A DNA stretch of 28,545 nucleotides, taken from assembly GCA_035315685.1 (NCBI GenBank), contig DATFXR010000537.1, forward strand, positions 1 through 28,545. The letters run 5' to 3'. The position numbers were made by a program, and so were the translations under genes. The notes beneath the pieces are model-generated. The model ran no database searches, was not told where the DNA came from, and was given only the letters and a program-made list of their open reading frames with translations. The DNA comes from QHWK01 sp035315685 (GTDB taxonomy: Bacteria > Acidobacteriota > Vicinamibacteria > Vicinamibacterales > CAVVIG01). Positions 16,000-24,131 of the stretch are shown piece after piece (the stretch's first letter is position 1; each line of letters opens with the position of its first letter).

Positions 16000-16545
16000 C
16001 TATTGCGCGCCGGCGAGCCCGGCGAGTTTGAGGACCGTGTTCCAGTTTCTCGCAGTTCCGCGCGTGCCGAGTTTCTTCTCGATCAGCGCGACGGTGAGCT
16101 TCGAGCGGCCCTGGCCGTCAGGATAGGTGATGAAGGCCTCGCGCCCTTTTGCGCGGACCACTTCACGCCCTTTGATCGCACCCTGCAGCGCCACGACCGC
16201 GCCGGGCGCAGGCGCGTCCTTCAGGGCCATCACGATCAGACGCCCCGGATCGTTCTTCGCTTCGGCGGGAAATGGATTCGCGGCAATCACCGCTTTCCAC
16301 TCTTTCGCGCTCCGTACGAAGAAGTCGGTCGAGACCTCGAGCCGTTTCGCGGCCGCCTCCTCGAGCAGGCGCTCGAGTTTCTCGGTCGACGATAGGCTGC
16401 TGCGAAACACCAGGTTGCCGCTCTGAAGGAGCGTCTGCGCGTCCTGCAATCCGAGCGTGGCGGCGAGATCGCGCAGTTCGCTCATCGAGACCCGGTTGAG
16501 CCCGGCCAGATTGATGGCGCGCAGCAATGCGATGTACGTCGTCAT
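16000..16545 (-). CDS. DUF1697 family protein
   Basis: 181 residues, the typical size. The N-terminal signature TTYIALLRAINLAGLNRVSM and then LLQSGNLVFRSS (residues 40-51) is characteristic of DUF1697, a small cytoplasmic alpha/beta family of unknown biochemical role found widely in bacteria. The C-terminal part, SKLTVALIEKKLGTRGTARN followed by WNTVLKLAGLA, also matches the family ending with TxRNWNTV. The ATG at 16545 starts right at the conserved motif. A palindromic repeat lies directly upstream, between this gene and the preceding peptidase gene. No function should be assigned. Confidence 0.9.
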   Translation of the reverse strand: MTTYIALLRAINLAGLNRVSMSELRDLAATLGLQDAQTLLQSGNLVFRSSLSSTEKLERLLEEAAAKRLEVSTDFFVRSAKEWKAVIAANPFPAEAKNDPGRLIVMALKDAPAPGAVVALQGAIKGREVVRAKGREAFITYPDGQGRSKLTVALIEKKLGTRGTARNWNTVLKLAGLAGAQ

Positions 16546-16552
16546 ACGTGGC

Positions 16553-16638
16553 GTGTGGGACCGATCGGCCCGTAGGGTGGGTTGGCTTGGCCCTGTCGGT
16601 CCGGCCCCACCACGCCCATGGGCCGATCGGTCCTATCT
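16553..16638. repeat. Palindromic intergenic repeat, copy A
   Basis: Bounded by a 14-bp perfect inverted repeat, GGACCGATCGGCCC (16558-16571) and GGGCCGATCGGTCC (16620-16633). It shares three words in the same order with the element at 20912-21000: GTGTGGGACCGAT, CCTGTCGGTCC and CCCATGGGCC. It fills the gap between the M14 peptidase stop (16642) and the DUF1697 start (16545). Confidence 0.75.
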
Positions 16639-16641
16639 GTC

Positions 16642-19600
16642 TTACGGCTCTCGGCTCGCTTGAGTCGTTGTTTTCTGCGTCTCGCCGGCCGCCGGTTTTG
16701 GCGGACGCGGCCGATTCATCGTCAGCGACGCGCCGTTCCAGAACGGCGTCACCGTCCGCTCGACTTCGTGATGACCCTGGACGAGATACTCCAGGATCGC
16801 CTTGTCCCACTGCAGGCCCGCGTTGGCGACCAGCTTCAGCCAGTCCCCGCGGGCGGTCTCGTCCGGCGCTTCAGTGACGCCGTCCCAGATCGTCACGTTC
16901 GGGTTGCGCGTCATGAAGTCCTGACTCTGCGGATTGGCGCGCGCGCCTTTGATCGACTTGTAGATCAGCACGCCGTTGGTGAAATCGAGCTTGAAGTTCT
17001 TCTGATCGAAGTCGAAGCTGTAGCGCTTGTAGCGCGCATAGGCTCGCTCGTTGAGCGCGACGGTGCCCGGCGCCTGTTTCGCATAGTCGGTGATCATGGT
17101 GAGCAGTTTCATCTGCTCGTCCTTGTGCCGCGGATAGCGCGCGTCGTCCAGCCACCCGAATCCAGGCATCCACCAGCCGCGCATCGTCCAGTAATCGCGC
17201 GTCTCGACGGAGCGGGTGCGCACCCACGCTGCGTACTCGGAGAAGAGCTGCACCCATTCGTGTGACGGGTAGCCGTGCGGGTTGAGGAAGATGTCGGGCA
17301 GCCAGGTCCGCCAGATCTTCGGTCGGATGCCGCTCTCGGGATACATCGGATCGGCGTCCCACTGCGCCGAGGTCACGTCCACGCCGAGGGCGCCGAGGTA
17401 GCCGGCGTGCAGCATGTAAGTCGGGTTGGCCTGCTGCAGGTCGTAGGCAAGCTGTGCGCCGTCGGCATTCGTGATCGGATGCACGACGACGTTGACCTTC
17501 TTCAGTTTGTCCTTGAACGCCGGATCGGTCAGCAGCAGCTCGGCCATCTTCAGCACGTGGCTGGTCGACGACACTTCGTTCGCGTGCTGCCGCGCGGAGT
17601 ACACGATCGTCGGCTTCAGCGTCGTCTGCTTGGCTTGTGACCAGTGCGATGCCTCAATCGGCGGCATCAGGTCCATCGCCCAGACATCTTTGCCAAGGTA
17701 GCTCTGCCCGACCTTGTAGACAGTCGCTTCCTTGAACGATGACATCCGCGCGAGGATGTCGGCGGCTTCGGGCGGCGGAATCGGCGTGTCCCATTGCACG
17801 AGCGGCGTCCCGTCGCCGGGCTGAAGCCCTCGCGCTTCGCCGTTCGTCGCCCTGCGGATATCCGGGAACGGCGCGGGCGTGCCGTTGGATTCGAGCGTCG
17901 CGACGATTTCGGTGGACGGCTTGCTCTCGTGCTCCCACGCAATCGTGACGCGGAGCGAGCCGAGATCGTGATACGCGAGCGCGTCGCGATAGAGACCGGC
18001 CGCGCGCAGCCGACCCAGGTTCACCAGCACGGCGCGCACCTGCTCCGCCGACATCATCGTGGTGTCGACGCGCCGCTCGTCCGACCGCTGGACCAACGCC
18101 TCGCGCTCGTCCTTTTCGGTATCCACCTTCACGCGAAGATCGAGCCGATCCACGCCGTCCTGACCGGCGCGGACGGTCGCCGCGAGCGTTTGCGGCCGTT
18201 CGACTGTGACCTTGGGAATGTCGAGCCGCGCAACCCCTCTCCGACCGCTCCGCTCGACGTAGTCGACCACGACCGATGGACGCGGCGCGTCGAAGGCGGT
18301 GACCGAAATCTTCGCGTGTCCGGCCTTGCCGTCGCCCTTCGGGTGCATCAGCGGGATCACGCGTCCGGGATATGTGAGCGGCGCGCCGCGCGTGAACCGC
18401 CCCATCACGTCGAAGAAGTGCAACGTGTTGAAGTAGATCTCCTCGTGCATCGCCTCCATCGACGAGATCTGTTCCTGATCGATCGGCAGCCGGTATTCGG
18501 GCTCGCTGAGCGTGAGATCGACGGTCATCTCGCCGAAGAACGGCGCATCCTCCGCGCGCGGCTTGCCGTTGCCGAGCGCCATGACGTGGTCGTAGAGCGC
18601 CGGCAGCGTCTTCGATTGAAAGCGATCCCAGAAGCGCTCCGGATCGGTCGCGATCCGCTCGTCGATGGCGCTCCTGCCGCCGACGTCTGCCGTGATCCAG
18701 CCGGTCGTCACGCGGACCCGCTCATAATCGGGAAAGCGATCGAAGAACGCACGCTCGACCACGGCCGGCTCGAACGTCTTCCGCAGCAGCTCGCCGCCGC
18801 CTTTTTCCGTCGCCACGACCTCGTAGGCGGGCGAACCGATCGGCGCCATCTCGAAGCGAACCTGCGCGAGGTCGATCTTCAGCTCGGCAGCGAGAATCTC
18901 GTCGATCGGATACAGCTCGAGCAGCCAGCGCGTCGGCGCGAACATCCCCTGCTGCTTCCATCCGGCGGGTGGACCGATCTCGGCGAATTTGATCGTGATC
19001 CGATCGATCGCCTTGCCGGTGAGCGCCGGCCGCACGACGTCGTACAACCAGCTGTAACCCTGCTTGTAGGCCGACAGCACGGTGATGGCGGTCGCCTTGT
19101 CATCTGCCCCCGCCTTCAGCAACTCCGCACGGGCCTGCTGTTCAATCTGGCGGCGTATCTCCGGCGGTTCGCTCAAGCGCGCCTCGACCGAGACGGCCGC
19201 GCGCTTCTTCACTGCCGGAATGACGCGCGTCCTGAACTTCGTCCAGAAGTCGTCGACCTCCGACGGGACCTCGAACTCGTCGTTCACGAGCGGGCGCCCC
19301 TTCTGCACGTCGAGGTTCTGGACGTCGACGGCAAGCGAGGGCGCCTTGATTCGCGCAGCGGCGGTTTCCTTGACGACGTCGGCGAGGCGCGGATCCGCCT
19401 TCTCGACGAACACCTTCACGTTCGCCGACGCGAGTTCCTTGCCGCTCAACTGGTCCGCGAGTTTCTCGAGCTTGTACAAGCTCATCGCCGCCTGCCCGGC
19501 GGGCGACCGGCCTGCGACGAACTTCCGCACCTCGTCCTCGACGTCGTCCAGCGTGGTGCGATCTTTGCCGCGCTGCCAGATGTGCGGGAATGTTTCCGCA

Positions 19601-20898
19601 AGCTGGTGCACGGCGCGGTTCACGCCGGCTGCGTCGCCGCCGGTGACTACGATTGCGCTCTTCTCGCCGAACGCCTTCTTCACCAGCTGGATCAACCCCT
19701 CGCCTGGCCGTAGCGCCGGGCGCTCCATCCTCTTCTTCTCGATCAGTTGCTCGACGCTGGGATGCGCCGTGCCGATCAGCACGAGAATCGGCTCGCTTTC
19801 CGGCGAGGAGATCAGCTTCGCGGGCTTGGCGATCGGCACGGAGATGCCGGTCGATTCAAGACCCAGACGGGCGGCGAGATCGATGACACCGTCGGTTCCT
19901 TCGCCGTCAGCGCTGAGCAGCACGTCGACGCGATCGGGGATCAGATTGTTGTCGCTGTCGGCGAGCGCGCCCTCGATCGCGTAGAACGTCGAGAGATCCA
20001 GGTTCTCTTTCGCTCCGCCGCCTGGACGGCGTCCGGACGGCGGCGACGCGTCCGCGTCGGCGCTTGCCGCGCGCGGCACGTCCACGGCCGCTGACGGGGA
20101 GCCGGGCGCGCGAAGGCGTACCTGCAGCGAGCGCACCTTCGCGTACGACAGCGCGCGCTTGGCGTCGCGCGCACCGGTTGCCTTGAACTGGTTCAGTGCG
20201 ACCTGGGCTTTGACCAGATCGCCGCCATTGGCCAGCTGCACGACCGCGACCACGCGCTCGACTGCGTCGCCGCCGGCGCGCACCAGGACCACCGGTACAG
20301 ACGTGGACGACGCCGTGACGCCCTTGCCGGCGAGAAACTGCGCGACGTCCTCGGCGACGGTATCGGCGTTCGGGCCTTTCTGATCCCAGATGTTCGGCAG
20401 ATGGCCCGAGAGCATCACTGCTGCCGCGGTGAGCCCGTCGTCGTCTCCTCCGAGCACTGCGATTGCGGGTGCGCCAGCGGCAGTGAAGGCTGCGACGGCG
20501 CCATCTCCCGCCTTCAGAGCGCCGACGCCAATCGCATCAGCGGTGACGCGCGCCTGCGCGAGCGCTCTTGCGCCGATGAAGATTGACGCGGCCGCGCCGC
20601 CGGGCTCGCTCGCCTGAAGCCTTCGCGCCACGTTCAGGGGAAGGTTCATCGCCGTAGTCTCGTAGCCGAGGCGCACGGCCACGTCGGCGGCGGCCGCGAC
20701 TTCCGCGGCAGACGGTCGCTCCGCCAGCACGATCCGCGCGTCGACGAAATCGACGACGCCGTCACCGTTGCGATCCTGGAACGCGGCGCCCGGTTTGAAG
20801 AAGACCGACAGCGACGCCGGCGCGACGGTGTCGCCCGGCGCGGTGCTGCCCACTTCCACCGACGCGAGGACGACGACGAGAAACAACAACTTCCTCAT
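16642..20898 (-). CDS. Giant secreted M14 zinc carboxypeptidase, paralogue 1
   Basis: 1418 residues, several times a plain M14 peptidase. A signal peptide (MRKLLFLVVVLASVEVGST) predicts export. Residues 31-190 and 304-463 are tandem copies of one module, each opening with an acidic loop (DRNGDGVVDFVD at 42-53; DSDNNLIPDRVD at 314-325) and ending in a GGD...P-x-IW segment. Residues 549-620 and 754-830 form a second duplicated pair (FWTKF...LSEPPE, FWDRF...LSEPEY). The M14 domain fills about 1080-1400: RQHANEVSS gives zinc ligands H1105 and E1108, NVVVHPITNADG is the NPDG-like strand, the third ligand is probably in NPHGYPSHEW (H1208 or H1213), and E1343 in TEAPDETA is the likely general base. 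All are present, so activity is plausible. It follows the TonB receptor gene by 117 bp. Confidence 0.9.
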   Translation of the reverse strand: MRKLLFLVVVLASVEVGSTAPGDTVAPASLSVFFKPGAAFQDRNGDGVVDFVDARIVLAERPSAAEVAAAADVAVRLGYETTAMNLPLNVARRLQASEPGGAAASIFIGARALAQARVTADAIGVGALKAGDGAVAAFTAAGAPAIAVLGGDDDGLTAAAVMLSGHLPNIWDQKGPNADTVAEDVAQFLAGKGVTASSTSVPVVLVRAGGDAVERVVAVVQLANGGDLVKAQVALNQFKATGARDAKRALSYAKVRSLQVRLRAPGSPSAAVDVPRAASADADASPPSGRRPGGGAKENLDLSTFYAIEGALADSDNNLIPDRVDVLLSADGEGTDGVIDLAARLGLESTGISVPIAKPAKLISSPESEPILVLIGTAHPSVEQLIEKKRMERPALRPGEGLIQLVKKAFGEKSAIVVTGGDAAGVNRAVHQLAETFPHIWQRGKDRTTLDDVEDEVRKFVAGRSPAGQAAMSLYKLEKLADQLSGKELASANVKVFVEKADPRLADVVKETAAARIKAPSLAVDVQNLDVQKGRPLVNDEFEVPSEVDDFWTKFRTRVIPAVKKRAAVSVEARLSEPPEIRRQIEQQARAELLKAGADDKATAITVLSAYKQGYSWLYDVVRPALTGKAIDRITIKFAEIGPPAGWKQQGMFAPTRWLLELYPIDEILAAELKIDLAQVRFEMAPIGSPAYEVVATEKGGGELLRKTFEPAVVERAFFDRFPDYERVRVTTGWITADVGGRSAIDERIATDPERFWDRFQSKTLPALYDHVMALGNGKPRAEDAPFFGEMTVDLTLSEPEYRLPIDQEQISSMEAMHEEIYFNTLHFFDVMGRFTRGAPLTYPGRVIPLMHPKGDGKAGHAKISVTAFDAPRPSVVVDYVERSGRRGVARLDIPKVTVERPQTLAATVRAGQDGVDRLDLRVKVDTEKDEREALVQRSDERRVDTTMMSAEQVRAVLVNLGRLRAAGLYRDALAYHDLGSLRVTIAWEHESKPSTEIVATLESNGTPAPFPDIRRATNGEARGLQPGDGTPLVQWDTPIPPPEAADILARMSSFKEATVYKVGQSYLGKDVWAMDLMPPIEASHWSQAKQTTLKPTIVYSARQHANEVSSTSHVLKMAELLLTDPAFKDKLKKVNVVVHPITNADGAQLAYDLQQANPTYMLHAGYLGALGVDVTSAQWDADPMYPESGIRPKIWRTWLPDIFLNPHGYPSHEWVQLFSEYAAWVRTRSVETRDYWTMRGWWMPGFGWLDDARYPRHKDEQMKLLTMITDYAKQAPGTVALNERAYARYKRYSFDFDQKNFKLDFTNGVLIYKSIKGARANPQSQDFMTRNPNVTIWDGVTEAPDETARGDWLKLVANAGLQWDKAILEYLVQGHHEVERTVTPFWNGASLTMNRPRPPKPAAGETQKTTTQASREP

Positions 20899-20911
20899 GG
20901 TGAACCCCGGG

Positions 20912-21000
20912 GTGTGGGACCGATGGGCCCATCGGCTTGGTGGGGTGGGCGGCGCTGCGCGCCTGTCGGTCCTACCCTACCCAGCCCATGGGCCTACACA
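20912..21000. repeat. Palindromic intergenic repeat, copy B
   Basis: Related to the element at 16553-16638: the first 13 bases GTGTGGGACCGAT are identical, CCTGTCGGTCC recurs at 20962-20972 and CCCATGGGCC at 20985-20994, the last two with the same 23-bp spacing as in copy A. It holds the 12-bp palindrome GATGGGCCCATC and has partly complementary ends (GTGT...ACAC). It lies between the TonB receptor stop and the M14 peptidase start. Confidence 0.75.
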
Positions 21001-21015
21001 CTTACACTCGCTGCG

Positions 21016-23922
21016 TCAGAACTGGAATCGTACTGCGAATTCCGCCTGGCGCGACGGCGCGTTGATGTTCGGCAGCAGCTGCGTCACCGTCCCGAACAGG
21101 GGCCGGCCGGTCGTCGCGTCGTTGCCGGCGCTGACGTTCGCGTTGGGAACGTTGAAGTTCGCGCGGTTGAACACGTTGAACAGCTGTGCGATCAGCTCGA
21201 TCCGCTGCCCGCCGAACTGGAAGAACTTCGACAACCGCAGGTCGACGTTGGCGAAGCCGGGACAATCGACCTGCGTCACCGGGGTCAGGTTGCGCGCCCT
21301 CCTCGCATCGTTGACGGCATCCAGGTTCAGGTCGCGACAGCCGCTGCCGGGCATCACGCCGGTCGGCAGATCGTTGACGTAGCCGTCGTTGTTCAGATCG
21401 CCGAACGACGCGGTCGGGTTGAAGCGGAGGCTCGATCGGAAGTCGCCGATCGCCGAGACCTGCATCGCCGCCGGCAGTTGCACGATGCCGCTGACGACGA
21501 GTCGGTGGCGACGGTCGGCGGCGCCGTAGCGCTCGATCGACGGGAACCCGTACACGTTCTGAATCAGGTTGGTGGCCTGTGTGTCCTTCGCGCTGCTCAA
21601 CGTATACGAGGTGAGGAACTGATAGCGGTTGCTCATCCGCTTCTCGACCTTCAGCAGCAGCGCGCGATAGGTGTTGTTGGCGGTCGACACCCAGAAGTTG
21701 ACGCGTCCGAACTGCGGGTACGGCTTCACGCGGGTGACCTGATCGGGCAGGTTCACGTCGATCGTGTCGCGATCGTTGTAGCGGTTGGTCAGCGTGAAGT
21801 CGGCGGTCACCGCGACGTCGCGGGTGATCGTCCGGCTGACGCCGGCGTTGAACTGGTGCGCGTAGGCGTTGACCGTGTCGTTCGACTCCACGGTGATGTT
21901 CGGCGGTGCCGCGCTGACGAAGGACTGGCGCGATTGGCCGTTCAGCGGATCGGGAAACGTCGGCCGGTTGATGATGATCTGCTGCGCCTGCGGCCAGGTG
22001 ATCTCGCCGAAATTCTGGAGCGTCCGCATGTTGTCGTAGAACATCCCCCAGGCCGCGTGGACGTTCATGATGCCGTTGTTCGCCGGGTCCCAGGCGGCGC
22101 CGATTCGCGGTCCGAAGTTGTTGGCGTCGCCGCGGCCGGGCTGCGGCTGCGCCACGACCGAGGGATCGTAGGGGGCGAAGCTGCCGTTGCGCCCGAGCTT
22201 GTCCTGCACCGAGGCGAGCAGCGCGTTCAGGTCTTCGTTGAACGATCCGCGCTGCAGATCGAACCGCAGCCCGACGTTGAGCGTCAGGCCGCTCGTCACC
22301 TGCCAGTCGTCCTGCAGGTAACCGGCGTAGATGCTCACCGGGATGTTTGCGTAGGTCGGCAGCGAGTTGGTGTACTGCGTCGGATAGGTCGTCGGATCGT
22401 TGACGTTGTACGGCGTATCCCTCGGGAACGTCCACTGACCGAGCGGCGAGTTGGTGAGATCGCCCTCGAACGGCACGTGACTGAAGTCGAAGCCCATCTT
22501 CCACTGGTGCGATCCGCCCCACCGGTGCATCAGGTACGAGAAGTCGTCCTTGATCTGCCAGCGCGATTCGGGGCCCATCTGCGCGTTGCCGCAGCCGCCG
22601 ACGGTGATCGACGGATAGACGAAGATCGGGGTGCAGTACGGCAGGCGAGGCGCGAAATCGGCCGGCTCCCAGTCGCCGTGGCTGTACGGCGGCGAGACCT
22701 CGTATTTCGCGAACGCGTACTGGAAGCGCACGTCGTTGAGGGCGCGCGGGCTGACCACCCAGGTGTGGCCGGCGACCGCCGAGTTGCGCGGCACCGCGAA
22801 ATCGAAGCTGTTGCTCACCGCGGTGACACCGCCTCCGGTCGGCGATCCGGCGGTGATGATCGGCCGGTATTCGTCTTCGGCGCCGTAGCGGAAGAACAGG
22901 CTCTGGCCCTGTGCGAGTTGATGATCGATCTTGGCGTTGTAGGTCCAGCGGTCCTGCGCGCTCTTGAAGGTCCCCTCGTACTGCGGCCACAGCCCGCGCG
23001 CGTTGACCGTGAAGAACTGGTTCTCGTTGGTGCCTTCGTAGGCGAAGAAGTAGTGCGTCTTGTCCCTGATAATCGGGCCGCCGAAGGTGCCGCCGTACTG
23101 ATACCGGCGGTAATCGGGCTTTTCGGTCTGGAAGTATTCCTTCGCGGTGACCGATGCATCACGAAAGAACAGCAGCCCCGAGCCGTGCAGCTGGTTGCTG
23201 CCCGACTTGGTGACCACCGATACGAGGCCGCCCGTCGCCAGCCCGTACTCCGCCTTGTAGGTGGAGGTCGAGACCTTGAACTCCTGGATCGCGTCCATCG
23301 CGAAGTTCTGCCGCGGCTCGCCCATCTCCGCCCAGGTGTTGTTCACGCCGTCGACGACGAACCCGTTCGAGTATTCGCGGCCGCCGGCGCCGACGTTCAC
23401 GTTGCCGCGGTAGAACTGGCCGCGGATGTTGTCCTGCGACGTGCCCGGGGTGAGCATGGCGAGGTCGAGCCAGCGCCGCGATGCCACCGGCAGATCCTGG
23501 ATCTGCTGCGTCGAGACCGCGGTCGACACGTCCGACCGCGTCACGTCGACGATCGGCGACTCGCCGGTGACCGTGACCGTTTCGGACAGCGCCGCCGGCT
23601 TCAGCGCGAAATTGATGATCGCCGTCTGATCGATGACCAGCACGATGTCCGGACGCGTCTCGGTGCTGAAGCCGCTCAACTCGCTCGCCACCGAGTAGCG
23701 TCCCGGCGGCAGCGACACGAGCCGGTACTCACCCGCGGGGTCGGACACGGCGACGCGGGTCAGGCCGGTCTCGATGTTACGCGCCGTCACCGTTGCGCCG
23801 GGAATCACCGCGCCGCTTTGATCCTTCACGATGCCGGCGACCTGCGCGTTCTGCGCGAACGCTGCCGGCACGAAAGCCGTCCACACGACGAAAGTCAGGA
23901 CACCCATCAGCCACTGACGCAT
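21016..23922 (-). CDS. TonB-dependent outer-membrane receptor, Oar-like, with N-terminal carboxypeptidase-regulatory domain
   Basis: 968 residues. A signal peptide ends at AFA-Q (23/24). Residues 26-108 form a carboxypeptidase-regulatory-like beta domain (VAGIVKDQSGAVIPGATVTA, YRLVSLPPGRYSV). Then comes a TonB-box-like SETVTVTGE (113-121), the plug (about 122-240, IQDLPVASRRWLDLAMLTPG, FVVDGVNN) and a long beta-barrel ending in the aromatic RFQF typical of outer-membrane insertion. This architecture matches the OmpA-related Oar group that is abundant in Acidobacteriota. The ATG has GAGGAGG eight bases upstream. Its neighbours on both sides encode M14 peptidases, so import of a peptide-derived product is a reasonable guess, but the ligand is unknown. 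No SusD-like partner is present. Confidence 0.93.
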   Translation of the reverse strand: MRQWLMGVLTFVVWTAFVPAAFAQNAQVAGIVKDQSGAVIPGATVTARNIETGLTRVAVSDPAGEYRLVSLPPGRYSVASELSGFSTETRPDIVLVIDQTAIINFALKPAALSETVTVTGESPIVDVTRSDVSTAVSTQQIQDLPVASRRWLDLAMLTPGTSQDNIRGQFYRGNVNVGAGGREYSNGFVVDGVNNTWAEMGEPRQNFAMDAIQEFKVSTSTYKAEYGLATGGLVSVVTKSGSNQLHGSGLLFFRDASVTAKEYFQTEKPDYRRYQYGGTFGGPIIRDKTHYFFAYEGTNENQFFTVNARGLWPQYEGTFKSAQDRWTYNAKIDHQLAQGQSLFFRYGAEDEYRPIITAGSPTGGGVTAVSNSFDFAVPRNSAVAGHTWVVSPRALNDVRFQYAFAKYEVSPPYSHGDWEPADFAPRLPYCTPIFVYPSITVGGCGNAQMGPESRWQIKDDFSYLMHRWGGSHQWKMGFDFSHVPFEGDLTNSPLGQWTFPRDTPYNVNDPTTYPTQYTNSLPTYANIPVSIYAGYLQDDWQVTSGLTLNVGLRFDLQRGSFNEDLNALLASVQDKLGRNGSFAPYDPSVVAQPQPGRGDANNFGPRIGAAWDPANNGIMNVHAAWGMFYDNMRTLQNFGEITWPQAQQIIINRPTFPDPLNGQSRQSFVSAAPPNITVESNDTVNAYAHQFNAGVSRTITRDVAVTADFTLTNRYNDRDTIDVNLPDQVTRVKPYPQFGRVNFWVSTANNTYRALLLKVEKRMSNRYQFLTSYTLSSAKDTQATNLIQNVYGFPSIERYGAADRRHRLVVSGIVQLPAAMQVSAIGDFRSSLRFNPTASFGDLNNDGYVNDLPTGVMPGSGCRDLNLDAVNDARRARNLTPVTQVDCPGFANVDLRLSKFFQFGGQRIELIAQLFNVFNRANFNVPNANVSAGNDATTGRPLFGTVTQLLPNINAPSRQAEFAVRFQF

Positions 23923-23944
23923 AAACGAGGCCTCCTCAGTGTGA

Positions 23945-23977
23945 TGCCGCGGCGTGAAGTATAACGACGCCGCGGCA
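23945..23977 (-). promoter_or_regulatory. Putative TonB-receptor promoter with -10 inside an 11-bp inverted repeat
   Basis: TGCCGCGGCGT (23945-23955) and ACGCCGCGGCA (23967-23977) are perfect inverted repeats around an 11-base centre. On the minus strand the centre reads CGTTATACTTC, and TATACT (23958-23963) is a good -10 match about 35 bases before the ATG. No clear -35 at 17-bp spacing is seen (TTGCAC is only 14 bp away). A repressor bound to the repeat would cover the -10. Confidence 0.45.
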
Positions 23978-23984
23978 GTGCAAT

Positions 23985-24127
23985 GTGGAATTTGGAATGG
24001 GTGATCACGGTCCGGCTAAAGCCGGACACTACTGCTGAGAGCTATCCCTGCTGACGTAGCGCGACGGCTTCAGCCGAGCGTCCAGCGATTCACGCATTCC
24101 AAATTCCGAATTCCAAATTCCAAATTC
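23985..24127. repeat. Composite MITE-like repeat with two hairpins and ATTCCAAA arms
   Basis: Outer 13-bp perfect inverted arms GGAATTTGGAATG (23987-23999) and CATTCCAAATTCC (24095-24107); the right arm continues as tandem AAATTCC units to about 24126. Inside are two hairpins: GTCCGGC-TAAA-GCCGGAC (24010-24027) and CGGC-TTCA-GCCG (24065-24076). The CCGGCTAAAGCCGG word resembles REP-type repeats. It fills the gap between the end of the second M14 gene and the TonB-receptor promoter. Confidence 0.7.
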
Positions 24128-24131
24128 TTAA

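Noticed and set aside
17794..19713. A 639-codon plus-strand open frame inside the M14 paralogue 1 gene
   Set aside because: Antisense to a gene with intact catalytic motifs; no recognisable protein features.
20914..23964. A 1016-codon open frame on the plus strand, opposite the TonB receptor
   Set aside because: It is the antisense shadow of the receptor gene: translation is rich in Arg, Val, Asp and His with no domain, no signal peptide, and it spans the receptor gene, its promoter region and the repeat. GC-rich codon use keeps this frame open.
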